From the NCBI GenBank assembly GCA_029721515.1, contig CM056556.1:22094669-22158668 (forward strand): DNA of 64,000 bases. The letters run 5' to 3'. The translations under genes and the position numbers were made by a program. Positions 39,106-51,000 of the stretch are shown in pieces. The DNA comes from Synanceia verrucosa (Eukaryota; Chordata; Actinopteri; Perciformes; Synanceiidae). Below the pieces are notes generated by a model that was not told where the DNA came from, did not search any database, and saw only the letters and a list, made by a program, of their open reading frames with translations. Position 1 is the stretch's first letter. Each line of letters begins with the position of its first letter.

Positions 39106-40296
39106 GGACAAAACTGACAAAGAACTCTCTGCTTTACTGGCCAAGGCCACACTCTGGAACTAGTAATCTCTAATGATGTTGGCATTTTATCTATTGACAT
39201 TAAGGGCTTGCTATTTCTGATCATTTCTGTGTAATCTTTGAATTACAGATCATCCCAAAGGTTCAGGCACCCTGTGTCCAGTATCAATACCATTACTCAA
39301 TTTAAGGAGACCATAGCTGTGTCACCAACTGTGAATGTAGAGACAGTTGACATCTGAATAAGTTCACCTCAAAGATTTCAAATGTCATGGATGCTGTTGC
39401 CCAATTAAAACTAAGACAACCTTGATTTACCTCTGGCACAATGAAGGAATACGGTGACAGTAAAGGCCTTGAAATCAGAATGCAGGAAAGCAGAGTATGA
39501 GTGGAAGAAAACAAACTCCAAATTCACTATGACCTCTACAGACAAAGTATTTGTAATTTTACCCAAGACATAGTCGGGGCTAGATAGGGACTATTTTCTG
39601 AAATCATTAGTAAAAACCTCAGCAATACTCAGATTCTGTTTACTGTGATTGATAAGCCCATTAACCCTCTTAATAGCACTATAACTCCTCACAACAGATT
39701 AATGCAATGCATTTGCTTGCTATTTTAGTGAAGAAATACAATCCATCAGCACAATCAGCACAAATCAGCAAAATGATAAAATTATGCTACCCCTAAAACT
39801 GAAATGCTTCCACATTAACAAACTATAGACCCATCGTAAACCTGCCCTTCATAGTCAAGATTGTTGAGAAATTGTTTTTTAATCAACTCAGCAATTGTGT
39901 GAACACAAATGGTCTTCTTGACAAATTTCAGGTTTCCGACCTCATCACAGTACAGAATCGGCTCTCATCAGAGTGCTAAATGGTATAAGGTTGAACACTG
40001 ACTCTGGAAAGGTGTCAGTTCAGTGTGCCGTTTGATACTGTAGATCATAATATACTGTTGAACAGGTTGGAAACTTGGGTAGGACTCAATGGAACAGTCC
40101 CAGAGTGGTTCAGGTCCTACTAGGAGGAAAGGAGTTGTTTTGTGACCATCGACCACGATATACGGGGTGCCTCAAAGGTCAGTTCTTGGACCCCTTTTGT
40201 TCGGCCTGCATATGCTGCCTTTGGGTCAAATTCTGCAGAACATTAATGTTAACTATCATAGCTATACAGATGGCACACAATGTGACACTAGCAGAA

Positions 40297-40530
40297 GAAG
40301 TAGAATTCCTTTATTAGTCCCTCAATGAGGGAAATTTCAATTTACACTCTGTTAGTATTTTTTTTTTATTTTCAATTGCACATTACACACAAGTTATGAA
40401 ACACACATGCACATGCACTAGAGGAGAGGTGTCAGAGTGAGGACCACATATGGTCCGACCTGAACTTGACCTGGCGACCCTCCGATTCCCAGCTCAAGTC
40501 ACTACAGACTGAGCTACTGCCACCCCCAGT
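40297..40530. mobile_element. Second repeat inserted in the L2 element
   Basis: Starts 'gaagtagaattcctttatta' and ends 'actgagctactgccaccccc'. It interrupts L2 just after the SYTDGTQ box. Confidence 0.5.
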
Positions 40531-41765
40531 GTCCCCAGATGACTACAGTTCAATGGAAGTGATGTGTCACTGTCTAGAACAAATAAAAAACTGAATGAAC
40601 CAAAATTTCCTTTAACCACAGCACAACAAAAACCACACCACCACACCACAACAAAACTGAGGTAATTGTTTTTGGCAGTAAAGAAAAGAGGATTGCTGTT
40701 CGTAAATACCTGGACTCACCACCTTTAAAAACCAAAGACCAAGTCTGAAACCTTGGTGCGCTGATAGACTCAGATCTGACTTTCAGCAGTCAGATCAAAT
40801 CAATCACTAAAACAGAGTGAAGGGTTTCATGGCCCAAGCAGACCAGAGAAGCTCATCCATGCTTTTATCTCCAGTAGACTTGACTATTGTAATGGCCTTC
40901 TAACTGGACTCTCCCAAAAGAGCATTAATTAGCTACAGCTCATTCAGAACACAGCAGCTCAGGTTCTGACCTGAACAAAGAGATCAGAGCACATTATTAT
41001 TAACATTTTAGTAAATGTTCTTTGTTCTCCATTGTTAAGTGCTTCTAAATGTTGTCTTTTTAATCATGTAAAGCACATTGAGTCACCTTGTGTATGAAAT
41101 ACACAATAAATAAATATAATATATAAATATATAAATAAATCTGCCTTGCTTTGCCTTACCTTGCCTTGTTCTCCATAGTAGAATTAGCCACTTAACTGGG
41201 GCTGATTGGAATATTATGAAATTTGTAGATATTTGGCCTTGGATATTTGGAGAAATTAAAAAAAAAAAAAAAGAAATTGAGCTGATGTATTGATTTGGAC
41301 TCTATGGCAAAAGTCTGCTGAATAACCAACTGATAAAGTGTCTTTGCCATCCCTAGAGTCCCACCACTATTAAAGCTAAAAACAGTTCAACAGTGCAGGA
41401 TTATGTTACCTTTAATATAATGCCGCCACATTCAATGTTGACCTGTGCTTCTTAGTTTTCACTTCCTCCCACAGTATCAGTAAAAGAGTCAACAAGATAT
41501 GCTATTGTAACTGGATGCCTGACCCTTAAGCTTTAACCTTCAAACTTTGATTCCACTAGAGATTTGTGCAGAAAATATGAATGAAATGTGAATCCATTTT
41601 AGCATACATTATATTATTCTTTTATCATCAGCTGTCCTGATTACAGATTCATGCCATATAAATGAGATTGACCTCTTATGTGCAGATCACCTTAACAGTT
41701 CATTGTGCTCGCTGAATCTAGCTTTCTGTGTGTGATCATTTTAGGGAGCAGCCTGTCTCCATTAC

Positions 41766-41886
41766 CTTGTTCTCCTGAAGTGAAGATAACTGTGAAAGCA
41801 TTGGAATGTCTTGGAGCATCCCTGCAGCCTGCATCCTTTGGCCTGACCACACGGAAATACTTCTGCAGCTCCAATTGTCGTGAAAC
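41766..41886 (-). pseudogene. hydin: hydin relic exon with intact frame and splice sites
   Basis: The exon is 121 nt, with acceptor ttccttgtccag| and donor GAACAAG|gtaatg. It encodes VSRQLELQKYFRVVRPKDAG followed by CRDAPRHSNAFTVIFTSGEQ. This matches the HYDIN stretch that starts VSR and runs through SPYFKLISPNDVCHKVAPG and FRILFTPEE. It begins in phase 0, exactly where the preceding relic exon (…NKDK) should end. Read alone it looks functional; its neighbour is not. Confidence 0.7.
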
Positions 41887-42205
41887 CTGGACAAGGAAAA
41901 GATCACACAAACTTCATGAAATTGAGCTAACACAGTGACAAATACAGACGCAGGTATGCATGCAAGCGATGATTCATTCATTATTGCTTGATGGTGCGAC
42001 GAATCTCCTCCAAACCCCATGACCTTTTCCAATTATCCTTCTGACTGTACAACCAACACCCCAAGACACACACACACACACACACTGTAAACAGTTTTTT
42101 TCCTCCTGCTACAATCCAAGGTTGATGTTCCATTTCACAGCCACTTATTCACTGACTCATCAGCTCAGCTGCCATGTTGTTAGCACGATTAGCTCGATCA
42201 CACAT

Positions 42206-42309
42206 CTTGTCCTTGTTTTGGAGACATAGAGGCAACTTGGAGTGCTGTTCTCCATGACTATCTGAGATGGGTAGAGCTAGAAAAGCTGATGCACATCCAC
42301 TGTGGAGAG
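42206..42309 (-). pseudogene. hydin: hydin relic exon: stop, frameshift and lost donor
   Basis: After a good acceptor (ttttaatttcag|) the frame reads LSTVDVHQLF, stop, LYPSQIVMENSTP. This lines up with the HYDIN N-terminus LSAVDLDQMLFQPYPSELVFQNFVP as remembered. The TAG at 42277-42279 sits where Gln is expected. Further on, the homology (LPLCLQNKDK against VPLILRNTDK) continues in another frame, so an indel lies near 42235. The exon is 104 nt. The base pair after the expected end is 'at' instead of 'gt' (GACAAG|atgtgt), so the donor is dead. Confidence 0.75.
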
Positions 42310-42870
42310 CTGAAATTAAAACAGGATCAGTAACAGTAACAAAAACTGTGCTATTTTTTACAATCCCAGAATGTACCTGGTTCTATCATGTCAACAACAT
42401 TGATCACCAACTTGCTACACTGTGTGCTAATTTTGCATAATAACATGCATTGCTCACACTGTTTTGGAAGCACACAGGAAAGACCTGTGCACTCTGTTGT
42501 ACCTGTACAATAACATTACATTCAGATGTTTTTGTTATTGATGACGTGTTTTTTTTCATGTTGATTTTTCACAAGGTATTTCTTTTTGCAAAATGTAAAG
42601 ACTGGTGTTGATTTTTAAAGCTGTAATGTGTTACCACTGACCTGTAGAGTTGGTGATGGGTGGTCTTTGGTAGAGCCAGGTTGGCTACCCACTTCCAGTT
42701 GGGAGATTTTTTTTTTTTGTTGAAAAACTATTCCTTTAACCCAGTTTTTGGAATTTACCTGTGACATTTCTTTACAGAGACTTTGGTGACTTTATCTGTA
42801 GACTGATACATAAAATCAAAAAAGAAAATAGATGATGTAATATTAATACAGAATGTGCAATATGAGTTAC

Positions 42871-43790
42871 AAATTTCCAAAACATTCCAAGAGACACCAT
42901 TGAGAGCATTATAAGGAAGTCTAAAACTTATGAAACAGTTGCAAATCTACCTGGATATGGGAGAAAGCCCAAAATTTCAACAAGAGCAAATTAATCAGAA
43001 CAACTCCTGTGTTGACTGCAAAATAACCCGATGAAGAGAGAAGAGCGAAGAGCGTAGCAACTTTTTATTTAAAGTTACCCCCACAGCCAAAGAAGTTGTG
43101 TTTTCACTGGGGCTTGTTTGTTTGTTTGTCAGTTTGCAAGGCAACTCAAAAAGTTAAGGACGGTTTTTGACAAAATTTTCAGGATTGGCTGGAAGTGGTC
43201 TAATTTAAAACTGATTCATTTTTGGTGGTGCCATTGAATTGGATCAGATCACCACCTAAACTTTTTAAATTTTAAGTTAGGCCACTTTTGTCCAACCCTG
43301 AAAATTTCGTCAAAATCCATCCATAACGTTTTGAGTAATTTTGCAAACCAACAAACATACAAACAAATAAACAAACAAACAAACCTCTGTGAAAATATGA
43401 CCTCCTTAGCGGAGGTAAATATGGTGCTTCCTGTTGAGAAATTGAACCTTGGATTTTCATTGGACTTTCTAGCAGTACAATGATCCTAAGCACACATCCA
43501 AGTCAATCAATGCTTGGTTGAGAAATAGATCCTTCAATGCCATGGAATGACCTTCTCAGTCCCCAGTTTTGAATCGTCTTGAAAATATTTGGTGAGATTT
43601 AAAGAAGGCAGTTTCAGCACAAAAACCTTCAAACATCAATGAGCTAGATGGTTTTGCACATGAAGAACTTGCAAAGATTCCAGTAGTATAAGAAGTTTGT
43701 CAACAAATAATTTCATTGATCTTGCTTCATATTACAATAATATCTTTTGAGCTGAGGGGGTTGAATATTTCTGATTGCAACTGTATATAC
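42871..43790 (+). mobile_element. Tc1-like element split by a later insertion
   Basis: Left part (42871-43059) encodes the DNA-binding domain tail LPGYGRKPKISTRA in broken frame. Right part (43416-43790) carries CSDNDPKHTSKS-like and WPSQSPDLNPIENLW-like remnants (read as QYNDPKHTSKSINAW and SPQF…LENIW). The segment 43060-43415 is a different repeat. It is non-functional. Confidence 0.65.
43060..43415. repeat. Interspersed repeat inside the Tc1 copy (family of 19.4 kb)
   Basis: Left and right halves are inverted relative to each other: 'ggcttgtttgtttgtttgtc…tttgcaaggcaactcaaaaa' versus 'ttgagtaattttgcaaaccaacaaac'. This gives a long palindrome-like structure. Confidence 0.6.
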
Positions 43791-44404
43791 TTATAAATTT
43801 GTGTGGATTGTGTTATTATACAGACAATGAGCAACAATGTTTCTTTTATGATTCAACAAATGACAAAAATCGAAGTAGTGTTAAAGTACTTTCTGTCACC
43901 AACTCCAGGTACAGACACAAGCAGTGACCAAAAAATGCAGGACTGAGGTCATTGCAACAGCATCCTCTAGTCAGATATTGATTTTTGTTTCCTTGGAAGC
44001 CAAGGTAATTACTAAGTCTATCCTATGAAGCAGCTTCTGCATGAAGTTAAAACACAAGCCTCACAAATCCTCCTTGATCATCTGGCTTTTTGGCCCTTTC
44101 ATCACATTATACTTGCAAGAAATGGATGCACCGCAAGACAGGTTTTATATTAATTGGCTTTCTTTGCCATGATGCTAATGTGACAGTTAGGGTCACAGTT
44201 ATCAGCAATTATCTTGCTTAATGTCAGGTTCTCTTTAACAAACAAAAATAACCATTATCAAAATCTATTCTCTTTTTTTCAAGGAAATTTACTTTCAGCT
44301 TTCTTTTAACTGGTCATTGTATGGGTTGGCCAGTGGGCTTCATCGTTTGCGCGAATAGTGCAAGTAAATTCCAACATTTTCAGCTTGGGCAAATATGCAA
44401 TTCA

Positions 44405-45365
44405 TGAGGAATTTTTGAATAAATTTTTGGTGGTGATCGGATCCAATTCAATATCACCACCAAAAATGAATCAGTTTTAAAGGTACAATATGTAAGAAAT
44501 GTATTAAAATTAATCATAAAATGGTTCTTATATGTCACCAGACATTAAGAAATCATGTTCATTTCAAGTGCTTATTTCACTGACAACAGTAGTCCAGCCA
44601 GGATATTCTCATTTATAAAGCCAAGTTGCAGCGCTCAACTGCTGTTTATGTTGTCATGTTGTGTTTTGGTCTGATGCGCCACCCTCCAACTATTTCCCAA
44701 TCACCAAGTCAGTAGTGTGTCAGCATCCAGGTTGCCAGCTCTGCTCTAGTTACCACAGCTGCAGCTGCGAACGTGTCGAATAAATAATGTCTATTACGAA
44801 ACCTGAAAGACCTTGTTATGAATCCGAAATACGTTGTGACAAATTCCGAAATAAAACAAGGATTTGTATAGGAAATGCCTTTGAATGATGGAGACAGCTG
44901 AAAGCGGATGGGCAGCAGCACTCCTAACTGGCCATCTCACATCATACCCCCGTCCACCGCCCGGGAGCTCAGCTCACTTTAACCTGTCCCTCCCTAGCTC
45001 TCCTCTGGCACATTTCACTCCTTCTAAGTATCCATGGTGATGCCCAAGGTGGCTGCTTTTCATTCACTGTAACACTTTCCGTTCCTGTTGGATCCTGCAG
45101 TCTAGCTGGTAACCTCTGGTCAGGGGAGAGGGAGAGGGCAGACACTGCTCTACAGTATTTTGAAAGTGATTGCAGTACCAGTTTTGGCCACCATCCTACA
45201 TACCGTTCCTTTAAGTTAGGCCACTTCCAGCCAATCCTAAAAATTTCATCAAATACCATCCATAACTTTTTGAGTTACTTTGCAAACTGACAAACAAAAA
45301 ACAAACAAGCCCCGGTGGATACAAAACCTCCTTGGCGGCGGGGCTAACTTTTAACAAAAAGTTGC
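44405..45365. repeat. Same palindromic repeat family, split by a TTAA element
   Basis: The left piece ends 'caccaccaaaaatgaatcag' and the right piece resumes 'ttaggccacttccagccaat', phrases that are nearly adjacent in the intact copy at 43.2 kb. The intervening 44477-45214 is a separate insertion. Confidence 0.7.
44477..45214. mobile_element. TTAA-flanked inverted-repeat element (nested)
   Basis: TTAAAGGTACAATATGTAAG at the left and (reverse complement) TTAAAGGAACGGTATGTAGG at the right are terminal inverted repeats. Both flanks are TTAA. 738 bp, no transposase seen: a non-autonomous piggyBac-like element. Confidence 0.75.
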
Positions 45366-47559
45366 CACTGCCAGGTCAGGTCTGCACTCTCTGAGTGCTT
45401 TTCTAGTTTAGTAAAGCGTTTTTGTAACCCAATTTTTGTAGTGTAAGCAATCTCCTTTGATGTTAAATGTTTGCTTGATGAGTGCCAATAATTTGACCTT
45501 TTTGAAACTGATTAACATATTTTCCAAGACCACAGGATGTGGCTTTCGACATGGTTGTTTAAGAAATGCGAAGTGTCTCACTGCGTCAGTTAGGGTTAAA
45601 TAACTTGTTGCCAGCTGAAAGATAATCATTATATAAAGTGAAGCTTCATGTTTTTACCAGACAGAACAACGTTGCCTCAGTACATTTAAATATATTTATG
45701 AACTAATAACTCTAAATTTTAGATGTTTGGAGTTTAAATTCAGTTATCTTACACACTGACAGGATATTTTTTAACCTTGAGTGAATTTTTCTTGTCAGTG
45801 AGGTAATATTTTGGGATAAATAGTGACAGTGGAGTTATGACCTGAGGTCTTAATGTATGGCTGGCAAATGGATCACTGCTGTACTGTGTTGTGATACACT
45901 GTAACTTGGTTAGAAGTAAAACTTGCATTCGAGTGTTACTTCATTAAAAGTATGTAAGTATAATAAGGAAAATGTCCTAAAGGTAGTAAAGTAAAAGTAC
46001 TGTAGTAGATTAAAAAGTCATTATTAGATTAATTTTATTCATGCATTAATGTTAAGACAGAATGTTAGTTGACGTTGGTTGACACCTTCATGTTTTTGTC
46101 CAACCAACAAGTGAAACCTAAACAATGAATTAAAATTATTAAAATTACAATGAATTAATTATTAAAAATGACTCAATCAAAAGAGTGGCCAATTAATTAA
46201 AATTAAATTAACTTACTGACAAACATTTGCGTCTTTTGATTTATAACAAAATGTCATATTTTCTGAGCACTTCCCATGTTTTTCAATACAAAAAAAAACA
46301 TATATCTGGAAAGTGAAACTTGAGTAAAAGTACTTAGTTTCCACCACTGCAAGGAACATACCATACAAGTAGTGTACCAGTCAATTATTGCTGTGAATAC
46401 TTTATGCATGATTTCTACTTTTTTATTTTTAGAAGCAGGCCTACAAATTTTAACACTTGTTAATATGTAATTAATTTCAGACATGGAATTTAACCTTCAG
46501 TCAGATTAAAGCAGCTTGTCCTAGCCTGTTTTACTGAAAATGAGATGCAGTTCATTGCACAACAGGAAACGTATAACATTTAGTGAGATGGAAATTAATC
46601 ACACATGGATACCTGGATAATCCGTGGGCACAATTAAGGAACTAAGTTCACAGTATCACAGTAGTCCTATTTTATATTTATGAAATAAACTTGGCTCACT
46701 TGGACTCTCTTACACACATGCATGCACACACACACACAAAATCACTGAGCACTGTGTGTGTTCAAGAGGGTCATTATGAGGACAAGAGGAAGTACAAAAG
46801 TGATTGGAAAGCCCAGTGAACATGGTGACAGGCCAGGGATTTTTTTATTTGAATTTGCAGCTTTACAAATCCAGTTATCCCCCTTGACAGACTGTGTTCA
46901 TGACAGATATTGGACTGATATCTTACAGTGATTGCTAATCTTTCACCCCAGTCACCCCTAATACATATTTTCCCACAGGCCCTTCCATCTGGGAAATGTC
47001 TTTTTCAGAGTATAGTGTGAGTGAATAAAATAGAAATGGCATGTAAACCTCACATTACTGTGAGCTCAGACACTATTTCAAAGCCTTCTCCGTGACCTAA
47101 AATATACAGTTAAACACACCTTTGTGTCAATTTTGTAATATAGAATGTAAGAAGAAAAAATACTGCGGACATGATTCAGGTGTCATCCAGAACATAAAGG
47201 TGATATCGTTTTACTGCATATTTTGCAGTGCTAACAGTGTGTAGGCGTGCAGTGCAAACACATACGCCTACACACCTATTTACTCTGTTTATATTGAATA
47301 TTCAACAAGTTTATTTAATACGTGATTATACCATCCTAGGTTATAGCTCTATTGACTGTATCACTGTGTTCTGCTATTACTTTCATTCTTTCCTTCTAAC
47401 CCATGAGTCAGCAGTTGAATTGTTGTGCAGCCTGTGTGAGAGAGAAAGACATGGGGGAATGTTTAAATCAGAGCTCAAGCAGTTTGTAGAAGTTGAAGCA
47501 AACTCTGACTTGTAGCACTTTGTTGATTAGTTGCTTTTTATTATTTCCCTCGTCATCTT
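45366..47559. other. Intergenic, no gene recognised
   Basis: AT-rich DNA upstream of pnp. The remaining 5' end of the hydin relic might be expected between here and 42.4 kb but is not visible. Confidence 0.4.
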
Positions 47560-47995
47560 TCTTTTTCTTTACCCCTCTATTTGTTGCCCTCGTTGTTTCT
47601 CCCACTGTTCCCAGCCCTGCCTGTCAGTGAACGGGTCAGTGAGCTGCCCAGCCGGGTAGAAAATAGGATTTATTTGCTTCACTTTCCGGGGTCATTTCAC
47701 GGTAGGGCTGCACAACACGCATCACGATGGAGAGCTGCTAGGGCTCGAGGGGTCTCCGTGGTTACCGAGTTGGATGACGTATTACGTCGGAGAAGTGTAT
47801 CCCAGCCTTTAGGCTTCTTCAAACACAGTCCGTTTAGGCCCCACCCATCCTCGTCACTCCGTCCGTTCGCAGCAGCAGAATCATCCGCATTAGCCGCTCT
47901 CTACCACCGCCAACTCGTCCCGGGAAGCGTCCTTCAAACGCGACACAAAACATCGTCTTTGTAATTAGTTGCCCAGTTCCTGCTCAACATCCGAG
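47560..47995 (+). promoter_or_regulatory. pnp promoter / 5'UTR, CpG-rich
   Basis: CG dinucleotides are frequent from about 47.69 kb to 48.5 kb, in contrast to the AT-rich surroundings. This fits an unmethylated housekeeping promoter. At 47775-47788 two ACGT-core half sites face each other (TGACGTATTACGTC), resembling CRE/ATF sites. No TATA box is evident. The transcription start was not determined. Confidence 0.5.
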
Positions 47996-48045
47996 ATGGA
48001 CACGACGTCCTCCTTCTCCTCCTCCTCCTCTTCCAGTCACTGCAG
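47996..48045 (+). CDS. pnp: pnp coding exon 1 (serine-rich leader)
   Basis: Encodes Met-Asp-Thr-Thr followed by a run that is almost all serine, then His-Cys and the first two bases of an Arg codon. It ends at a perfect donor (CAG|gtaag) and joins exon 2 in frame. It lies in a CpG-rich stretch, as expected for a housekeeping promoter. The poly-Ser sequence is not conserved with mammalian PNP. The exon is therefore supported by phase, donor and CpG context rather than by homology. Confidence 0.75.
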
Positions 48046-51000
48046 GTAAGACAAGCTAAGCCATGATGGTGGAGCGAAGCGAAATGAGCTCATGGCTGTC
48101 AAGGCTACCCAGCCGCCTAATTATGGATATGCTTGGGTACCAGGAGCACTAACGCCTGTGTAATTGCTGGCGTTTGCAAGTGTCATGAACGTTATTATTT
48201 GAGACTTGTTTAGAGAAACTAGTTTTGGGGATTAGTAGCCTGTGGGGGGGAAATGGCGTGACACGGGTGCTTTTGGCTTAACACGCCTGCTTCATCTCAA
48301 CGAGTCGAACAAGTAATTCCAGAAACTGCATTTTTCTGTTTATTGTATTAGACACGTGTTTCCTTAGCTGGCAGCTTCGGAAACAGCCCGGACTGGTTTA
48401 ACTGGTCGGCCCGGCGGGCAGCACCACGGACAGCTCCGCGCGCAGCTAGTTGGGTTCCGCGAGAGCAAGAGAAGAGAACAGAGCAGCCCACGAGCTCATT
48501 TGCTGCTTCTCGTTAAAGCTCTCGCTCTGCTTTTACAAAACACCACGCTACCATGCTTCAGAGGCACCTGACCTGTCTGATGTTATGCATGGTTGTGAAA
48601 GAAGCATATACACCTATACACTGTAAAAAAAATGATAATTTAATAAGTCAAAAGAATTGTTAAAACTGATTTCATAGAAAATTTTAAGTAACAATAACGA
48701 TTATTTCATAACGATTTTAAGTTAAAGCACACTAAGCCCCTTTTTACTTGCAATTTTAAGTGACATCATTTTTAAAGTTTTAACTTTTAACTTTAACTCA
48801 TTCTGCTTTTGTTTACAGTACATACAGAAACAAGTAATGTTTATTTGAAATATTTTACTACTCTTGAATTGAAATATTTAACTTACGTTATTTACATATT
48901 GTTAACTTTTTTCAATTTTCAATTTTTCCATTGTAATTTAAATCTTTGCTTCACTATAACACTAAAAAAATTACACTACTTAAATTTTTCTCTGAAATTG
49001 ATTACATACATTATATACATTTTTTAAGTAGCTCAAATTCAAAATCTTCCTATTCAAAAACATTTTCAGTCAACACTCAATTGTTACCAAAGACAATTCA
49101 AATGCATCACACTGTTTAATTAAGTAACCATAAACATATCAGTTGTTTTTTGTAAAACCCATAACTGACCTCAGCTTTTTCACAATAGCTTATTGTGGAC
49201 AATATGAAAAAAATATTTTTTATATAATTGTATGCTTTTCATTGTGCATTATTAATATACACTGTGACTGTGTGTGATGGTTGAAGCACTGCACCAGATA
49301 ATGCTAATCTTCACAAAAATATGGCCATTTTCCATCTATTGCTGACACACATAATAGCCATATAGCCAAGACATCAGAACTGCAAGTAACATTGTTAATG
49401 AATTAAAAAACAGCTGCAAATAGAAAAAAAAAAGTGCATGGCAAAGTGTCTGCACGAACACACCCTCAGATTTTTTGTGAACAGTTAACACACGCAAATT
49501 TTTTTTTGCGTGAAAAAACAACAACAAGATGATTTGTGGTATACGGAGCACCTAAAGGGACATGAGCAAAAATGTATTTTGTAGGGCTGACCCAAAACGA
49601 TCAAAGCTGCGAAGCTTCGATCGATGGCACGGGCGTTAAAATGTGCCACGTTATTGTTACTGGCATTATGATTGGGGATTTAATATGTAGCCACAAGCTA
49701 ACTGCAACTTCGCACTGCCAGCAGGGACGCGCAAGCCCTTTCAGAATAAAAGTGCCGTGGTGGCACGGTTACTGGCGGTGTTTACTATCGTGTTTCCATG
49801 TTGTTTATTTACACCACATCAAAAAGGAGATCGAAGGTTTATGTTGTACATCACCGGTCTATGTTGTGCATCAAAGGTAGCAGCACAAGGTTTGTACCTC
49901 CAAGCCATAAGAACAAGCAATAATCCCTTAAAATGCAATCCAAAGATATGACACATTAACACAGTTTTAGATTAATTTCAGTATGGTACAAGTAACTTAG
50001 TTCAATTAAATGGACACTGTAATTTTTTCTCCCATCTAGTGGTTAAATTTGACTTTGCATGCATTGCAACATGGTTGGAACTACAGTAAGCGGCATGGGT
50101 CAACTCCCAGGCAGCCACTATCTCCGCGGATCCCGGGCCCCCGGCCCAGAGCTCCAGTCATTTTTCCACGGCCCTCCACAGCCCTCCACTGGTCTGGAGG
50201 ACTTCCCGGCGAGCCCCAGCTGGCTGTGGCCGGGCATGTGGTGCTCCTGGGTGGCCACTCACCACATTTTGTCCGATGGGTACTAGCAGGTAGTGCTTTT
50301 TGTCCTTCTTGGCAGTTCATAGTTTTTGACAGACCGGAAAGACATGGAAGCCTCCATATGAGCGACCCGCTCTATGTAAAGACAGATAACTGATTCTTCG
50401 CCCAGGAGGATAAGTCAGATTGTTGGCATATGTTATTTTACACCAATGAGGATCTATTTATGAATGAAAATGTTAAGCTGAAGTAATAAAATACTTAAAA
50501 AAATACATAATGTCCCTTTAAAGCTTATTTGCACTATTAATGTCTTTTTATGCAATCAAATGTTATTGGTGCATGTCAACATACCAGCTTCACTTTCATC
50601 CTTTACAGAAAGAATATTCACTAGTTACATGTGAACATTACTAATATTGTGTGACGAAAAATGCAGTCACAGGTCCCACAATACACACTCAAAACAGACA
50701 AATACGTATGTTTTATATTACTAACTTTTGAGCAAGCACAGAAGTTTTCACTGTTCAGTCTTACAGTGTATTTAAATAATATTAATTACAATAATGTAAT
50801 AACTGTATTTAAAATATTAAATCTGAATTATGGGAAAGGTGAAAAACATCTGGAAAACTACAAAAATACAAGGCCTACCAAAGTATTCAAATATTTTTAT
50901 TAAAATAATATTCAACAAAAAATGTTTCCATATTCTTCTAATAGTCCTGAAAGTATCCTGATGCCTGTTCTTTGGAAGGTATGACATTTTTAGGGGTATT

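Larger units (their letters stand above)
37631..41150 (+). mobile_element. L2-type LINE, decayed, with two nested insertions
   Basis: Begins in the ORF1-like region (PQTLIISDGAVKEV at about 37880). It continues with an endonuclease start resembling VRSLVDKSVLINDIIMTYEL and then GGFNIHID. Later come RT pieces FDTVDHNILLNRLETWVGLN, GTVPEWFRSY and VPQRSVLGPLLFGLHMLPLG, the FGFMAQADQRS-side tail, and the 3'UTR phrase 'aaagcacattgagtcacctt' followed by AATAAATAAAT. The catalytic YADD region reads SYTDGTQ. There are many stops. Repeats at 38846-39105 and 40297-40530 interrupt it. Confidence 0.8.
18171..42416 (-). pseudogene. hydin: Decayed hydin gene (N-terminal part), scattered exons
   Basis: HYDIN is a roughly 5000-residue axonemal protein of the ciliary central pair, built of many ASH/MSP-like beta domains. 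Reading right to left on the - strand, fragments match successive parts of the vertebrate N-terminus in order: 42309-42206, 41886-41766, 20208-20002 and 18275-18171. Weaker pieces are at 42377-42416, about 32.3-32.44 kb, 30758-30656 and 21761-21661. Several keep good splice sites. One has a stop, a frameshift and a lost donor; another ends in a stop with no donor. About 200 residues expected between the last two exons are absent from a 1.7 kb gap filled with repeats. I infer a non-functional relic. The pairing HYDIN(-) then CALB2(+) also occurs in mammals, which supports the identity. The alternative, a partly misassembled living gene, is less likely because the lesions are of different kinds. 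Confidence 0.7.

Noticed and set aside
35770..41150. Reverse transcriptase pieces as a possible retroviral or host gene
   Set aside because: Motif order, lack of LTRs and the 3' tails identify two non-LTR LINE elements; no viral gene is present.
47581..47964. 127-codon frame just upstream of pnp exon 1
   Set aside because: Lies in the CpG-rich 5' region, which is often stop-poor. No homology; ends before the pnp start.
49757..50393. Overlapping GC-rich frames in pnp intron 1
   Set aside because: They fall within an inverted-repeat element and are open on both strands because of GC-rich composition.
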